Shown here: positions 36,054 through 39,425 of the stretch, in pieces | Numbering within the stretch: position 1 is the first letter of the stretch | Layout: the number at the start of each line of letters is the position of its first letter | Assembly (NCBI GenBank): GCA_035295165.1 | Contig: DATGJN010000110.1 | Location: forward strand, 1-39,425 | DNA: 39,425 nucleotides | Reading direction: 5' to 3' | DNA from: a bacterium | GTDB taxonomy: Bacteria > Sysuimicrobiota > Sysuimicrobiia > Sysuimicrobiales > Segetimicrobiaceae | Translations under genes and position numbers: made by a program | The notes under the pieces: model-generated | What the model saw: only the letters and a program-made list of their open reading frames with translations | Databases searched by the model: none | Told to the model about the DNA's origin: nothing

Positions 36054-36415
36054 GGCGTCTCCGGGTCCTTCGGGGCGGTCACCTGCCGGAGCAGCCGCTC
36101 CACGCGGGCACCGCGCTCGATCGACTCGTCCATGCGAAAGTGCACCTGCGGGAAGTGGCGCAGGCGGATGCGCCGCGCGAGCTCGGTCCGCATGAACCCC
36201 TGCGCGCTTGCGAGGCCGGCCATTGTACGCGTCTTTGCCTCGGCGTCCCCGAGCACGCTGACAAAGATCTTCGCATGGCGCAGGTCCGCGCTCAACTCGA
36301 CGTCTGTGACCGATACGAACCCGATCCTGGGGTCCTTCATCTGCCGCTGTAGGATGATGCTTGTCTCCACCTTGAAGAGCTCCCGCAACCGGGCGATCCG
36401 CGAAGATGACGTCAT
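36050..36415 (-). CDS. rbfA: 30S ribosome-binding factor A
   Basis: Assists late 30S maturation near the 16S rRNA 5' helix. 121 aa, KH-like fold. SRIARLRELFKVETSIIL, KDPRIGFVSVTDVELSADLRHAKIFVSVLG and LRHFPQVHFRMDESIERGARVERLL are the conserved blocks. The ATG at 36415 is six bases after the ylxP stop. Nothing is unusual about it. Confidence 0.95.
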   Translation of the reverse strand: MTSSSRIARLRELFKVETSIILQRQMKDPRIGFVSVTDVELSADLRHAKIFVSVLGDAEAKTRTMAGLASAQGFMRTELARRIRLRHFPQVHFRMDESIERGARVERLLRQVTAPKDPETP

Positions 36416-36421
36416 CGGATC

Positions 36422-36703
36422 TCACCGCATCTCGACGTGGTAATCCAGAAGCACCAACTCACCGTGCCGCTCGATTACGCCGGCGACATGGGCCAGCACC
36501 TCGTCCGCGTGCCTGGTATCCGTGCTGATGTACGCCACCGCGATCCCCGCGCGACGCCACGAGTCCTGGTGGGCAACCTCCGCCGCCGCGACGTGAAACC
36601 GGTGGTGCAGGCGGTCCAGCAGCGAACGCACAATCCGTCGCTTGTCCTTGATGCTCTGCGTCCCGGGAAGGCTGCACTCGACATGCAGCACGCCGACGAC
36701 CAT
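36422..36703 (-). CDS. ylxP: DUF503 / YlxP family protein
   Basis: 93 aa small protein found between infB and rbfA in Gram-positive-type bacteria; its molecular role is poorly defined. VGVLHVECSLPGTQSIKDKRRIVRSLLDRLHHRFHVAAAEV is the strongly conserved half, and the C-terminus (VIERHGELVLLDYHVEMR) also fits. The ATG at 36703 follows an AAAAAGGGG stretch. Upstream, CCCCCCC-AAAAA-GGGG after the infB stop could form a small hairpin or weaken the ribosome site. Confidence 0.9.
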   Translation of the reverse strand: MVVGVLHVECSLPGTQSIKDKRRIVRSLLDRLHHRFHVAAAEVAHQDSWRRAGIAVAYISTDTRHADEVLAHVAGVIERHGELVLLDYHVEMR

Positions 36704-36734
36704 CAGCGCCAGCCCCTTTTTGGGGGGGACCAGG

Positions 36735-39251
36735 TCAGGCGGGTTTCGCCTCCATGGCGAACACTTCGATGACGTCCTTTTCCTTGATGTCGGCGAACCG
36801 CTCGAGGCCGATGCCGCACTCGAAGTCGGCGGCGACCTCACGCACGTCTTCCTTGAACCGCCGCAGGGAGCCGATCACACCCTCGTGCACCACGACGCCG
36901 TCGCGGATGACGCGCGCTTTGGCGCCGCGGGTGATCCGTCCGGACGTGACGTACGATCCCGCGATCACACCGACGCGGCTGATCGAGAACACGCGTCGCA
37001 CCTCGGCGCGCCCGATCACCACCTCGACCTCCTCCGGCGTGATCAGGCCGCTCGCAAGCTTCTTCACGTCGTCGAGCACCTCGTAGATCACCCGGTACAG
37101 ACGGACGTCGGCCCCTTCGGTCTCGGCGAGGCGCCGCACCGCGGGTTCCGGACGCACGTTGAAGCCGATCACCGTCGCGTGACTGGCCGCGGCCAGCATG
37201 ACGTCGGACTCGGTGACGTTCCCGACCGCGGCGTGGAGGATCGTGATCACGACCTCGCGCGTGGTCACGCGCTCCAGCGCCCCGACGAGCGCCTCCACAG
37301 ACCCTTGCACGTCGCCTTTGATGATCAGCCGCAGCTCTTTCCGCTCGGTGGCGGTGCCGGTCTCCTTGGAGATCTCCTCCACGCTCAACTGCCGGATGCG
37401 CACCTGCTCCGTCGCCCGGCGCCGTTCGCGGCGCTCCTCGGCCACGGCTTTCGCGATCCGCTCGTTCGTGACGACCTCGAGGAGGTCGCCCGCCGCCGGC
37501 ACCTCGCTCAACCCGGTGATCTCGACCGGCACGCTCGGCCCGGCTTCGGTCCGGCGGGCGCCGGCGGCGTCGGTCATCGCCCGGAGGCGCCCGTACGTCT
37601 CGCCGACCACGACCGCGTGGCCGCTGTGCAGCGTACCGTCCTGCACGAGCACCGTGGCCACCGGCCCGCGCCCCTTGTCCAACCGCGCTTCGATCACGGT
37701 GCCCCGCGCCGGCCGGTCCGGGGTCGCCCGGAAGTCGCGCAGTTCCGCCACGAGCAGGATCATCTCGAGCAGGGTGTCGATGCCCGTGCTCTGGCGCGCC
37801 GACACCGGGACCGTGATCGTGTCGCCGCCCCAGTCCTCGGGCACGAGGCCGAGGTCGGACAGCCCCTGTTTCACGCGGTCCGGGTTGGCCTGGGGCAGAT
37901 CGATCTTGTTGATCGCCACGATGATCGGCACCCGGGCCGCCTTCGCGTGGTTGATCGCCTCGATGGTCTGCGGCATCACGCCGTCGTCGGCGGCGACCAC
38001 GAGCACCGCAATGTCGGTCACCTGCGCGCCCCGCGCGCGGAGCGCAGTGAACGCCTCGTGACCGGGCGTGTCAAGGAACGTGATCTGCTTCCCGTTCACC
38101 TGGACGGTGTAGGCGCCGATGTGCTGCGTGATGCCGCCGAACTCCTGCGCGGCGACCGAGGTCTTGCGGATCGCGTCGAGCAGGCTCGTCTTGCCGTGAT
38201 CGACGTGCCCCATCACGGTCACGACCGGCGGACGCGGATCGCGGCCCTTCTCCTGCGGAGAGGCCTCCGGCACCTCGAGCGTCGCCGCCACTTCCTGGAC
38301 CTGCACGACCTCAGGCGCCTTGACGGCAAAGTTGAACGCCGCCACGACCTTGCCGGCGACCTCGAGTGGGATCATGTGGTTCACGCCGGCCATCACGCCC
38401 GCCTCGACGAGCCGCTTCACGAGCTCATTGACGCTCACGCCCATTCGGGCGGCCAACTCGCCGACCTGAATCGGTCCGTCCAGCTCCAGGTATCGCACTG
38501 GAGCCGGGGCCGAGGGCTGCGGCGTCGGCACCGGCGCCGGCTGTGGACGAGGCGCCTCAACCGGCTTCGGGGGTTCGACAGGCTTCGCCGTCTCAGCCGG
38601 CGGCAGCGGCGCCGGAGCCTCCTGCGCCGGCCGCGGAGCGGCTTCCGCCGTCCCGGAGGCGTAGCGCGGGGCTTTGCGGACGTCCGCGAACCGCACGGTC
38701 GGCTTGTCCTTCACCGGCCCCGCCGGCGATGGGGCTGCGGCCTGCGCGGGAGCCGGCGCGTGCGCGGCCGCCCGATCCTTGGCCGGAAGACGCCCCTCGG
38801 CGGCGACCGGTTTCTTCACGTCGGGCTTCCGCGTGACGGGCCGGTCGTCGGGGCGCGTCGGCGCCTTGGCGGCCGGTTTTGCGATCGCGGCGTCCGCGGG
38901 CAGTTCCGGCGCCTCCGGCGGAGGCGGTGGGGTCTCGACGCGCTGCGCCCGGATCACGCGAACGCCCTTGATCTCCGAGCCATACTTCTGCTGGAGAAAC
39001 GCGCTCTGCTTGATCTTCTCTTCGTCGACGGGCTTCGCCGGACCCCGTGGCACCTCAGGCGCCGCGGCGGAAACAGGTGAGCCGGCCGGTGACGGGGCAT
39101 CCGAGGACACGCCGCCCTTGCGCAGCCGGGCGACGGTATCGTCCTCGAGCACGCTCATGTGGTTGCGGACCGGAACCTTCATGGCCTCCAGCCGCTCAAT
39201 TAGCTCTCTGCTGGTCAGCCCCAGCTCTCTGGCCAGCTCATGGACCTTCAC
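36735..39251 (-). CDS. infB: Translation initiation factor IF-2
   Basis: GTPase that brings fMet-tRNA to the 30S P-site. 838 aa. An IF2_N domain (1-47) is followed by a Pro/Ala/Lys-rich linker to about 250 and a second IF2_N domain (about 254-305). The G domain has GHVDHGKTS (348-356), DTPGH (394-398) and NKID (448-451), then the beta-barrel and IF2-C domains. All GTPase motifs are normal; the long linker is typical of GC-rich species. The GTG at 39251 has GGAGGG seven bases upstream. It heads the ylxP-rbfA-nrnA-truB-ribF genes. Confidence 0.96.
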   Translation of the reverse strand: MKVHELARELGLTSRELIERLEAMKVPVRNHMSVLEDDTVARLRKGGVSSDAPSPAGSPVSAAAPEVPRGPAKPVDEEKIKQSAFLQQKYGSEIKGVRVIRAQRVETPPPPPEAPELPADAAIAKPAAKAPTRPDDRPVTRKPDVKKPVAAEGRLPAKDRAAAHAPAPAQAAAPSPAGPVKDKPTVRFADVRKAPRYASGTAEAAPRPAQEAPAPLPPAETAKPVEPPKPVEAPRPQPAPVPTPQPSAPAPVRYLELDGPIQVGELAARMGVSVNELVKRLVEAGVMAGVNHMIPLEVAGKVVAAFNFAVKAPEVVQVQEVAATLEVPEASPQEKGRDPRPPVVTVMGHVDHGKTSLLDAIRKTSVAAQEFGGITQHIGAYTVQVNGKQITFLDTPGHEAFTALRARGAQVTDIAVLVVAADDGVMPQTIEAINHAKAARVPIIVAINKIDLPQANPDRVKQGLSDLGLVPEDWGGDTITVPVSARQSTGIDTLLEMILLVAELRDFRATPDRPARGTVIEARLDKGRGPVATVLVQDGTLHSGHAVVVGETYGRLRAMTDAAGARRTEAGPSVPVEITGLSEVPAAGDLLEVVTNERIAKAVAEERRERRRATEQVRIRQLSVEEISKETGTATERKELRLIIKGDVQGSVEALVGALERVTTREVVITILHAAVGNVTESDVMLAAASHATVIGFNVRPEPAVRRLAETEGADVRLYRVIYEVLDDVKKLASGLITPEEVEVVIGRAEVRRVFSISRVGVIAGSYVTSGRITRGAKARVIRDGVVVHEGVIGSLRRFKEDVREVAADFECGIGLERFADIKEKDVIEVFAMEAKPA

Positions 39252-39266
39252 GACGATCCCTCCGTT

Positions 39267-39425
39267 TCACGCCTGTTCAGACCTATCGGAGTGTGCGCCG
39301 CCGAGCGCGGCGTGCCCCGTGGTGCCCGGCTCGGCGCGCCCGGCCTCCTGCACTTGTCGCAGCGAGACCCGGCGCACGACCGGGGCACGCGGCGCCTCGT
39401 CCCGAACCGCCGCCTCCCGCAGGGC
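39267..39425 (-). CDS. C-terminal end of the gene upstream of infB (truncated)
   Basis: The minus-strand frame entering from the right edge is open for 52 codons and ends with TGA, 15 bases before the infB GTG; that spacer holds the infB ribosome site. The visible residues (ALREAAVRDEAPRAPVVRRVSL..., then a Gly/Ala/His-rich tail) carry no motif I recognise. By position ylxR (DUF448), an L7Ae-like protein or nusA would be expected; this could be a variable tail of one of these. Confidence 0.55.
   Translation of the reverse strand, partial: ALREAAVRDEAPRAPVVRRVSLRQVQEAGRAEPGTTGHAALGGAHSDRSEQA

Overview
This is a GC-rich (roughly 70% by eye) bacterial chromosome segment with 43 protein genes that I can support. 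It has no rRNA or tRNA genes, no insertion sequence, no phage genes and no CRISPR array. Genes are tightly packed on long minus-strand operons with many 1-4 base stop/start overlaps. The content points to a free-living Terrabacteria-type lineage: a Firmicutes-like infB-ylxP-rbfA-nrnA-truB-ribF order, ScpA/ScpB, lysA and DD-carboxypeptidase. A TtuA/TtuB tRNA thiolation pair next to a TrmI m1A58 methyltransferase suggests a thermophile or a thermophile-derived lineage. A deep-branching candidate phylum or a Thermaerobacter-like group would fit, but that assignment is inference only.

Layout. 1-1.5 kb: the end of a glycine-rich repeat protein, then a membrane HD-GYP phosphodiesterase. 1.6-4.5 kb: plsC and cmk on the minus strand, divergent from a GT39-type glycosyltransferase. 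4.5-9.8 kb (minus): a PspC protein, a D,D-carboxypeptidase carrying a 48-bp tandem repeat, scpB, scpA, an M50 protease and lysA. 10.0-11.6 kb (plus): a thiolase and a small membrane protein. 11.7-14.2 kb (minus): a B12-binding mutase subunit, ttuB, ttuA and trmI, coupled head to tail behind an apparently leaderless promoter. 14.3-22 kb (minus): a short-chain acyl-CoA block (pdp, hbd, DUF1684, acyl-CoA dehydrogenase, etfB, etfA, mutase large subunit). 22-24 kb: a polytopic membrane protein and an alpha/beta hydrolase. 24.3-33.1 kb (minus): nusB, acyP, ispA, tlyA, nadK, pyrG, ilvE, nudix, deoB, punA. 33.2-39.4 kb (minus): an unidentified gene end, infB, ylxP, rbfA, nrnA, truB, ribF.

How the genes fit together. 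The mutase large subunit carries Phe and Gln at the two positions that separate isobutyryl-CoA mutase from methylmalonyl-CoA mutase, and its split 558 + 137 residue form matches IcmA/IcmB. With the acyl-CoA dehydrogenase, its ETF, 3-hydroxybutyryl-CoA dehydrogenase and a nearby thiolase, it would feed branched acyl-CoA (for example from valine) into butyryl-CoA beta-oxidation. Pdp, PunA and DeoB form a nucleoside salvage set. TtuB/TtuA and TrmI modify adjacent positions of the tRNA T-loop.

The most unusual signal is the leader between ribF and nusB. A consensus -10 box inside the 3' end of ribF precedes a leader of about 120 nt. That leader can fold into a closed three-helix structure with a 16-bp AT-containing hairpin, and I do not recognise it as a known riboswitch. 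Other points worth a look are a TtuB with two residues after its Gly-Gly, a carboxypeptidase with a tandem-repeat linker, and a CTP synthase with an altered glutaminase-loop motif.
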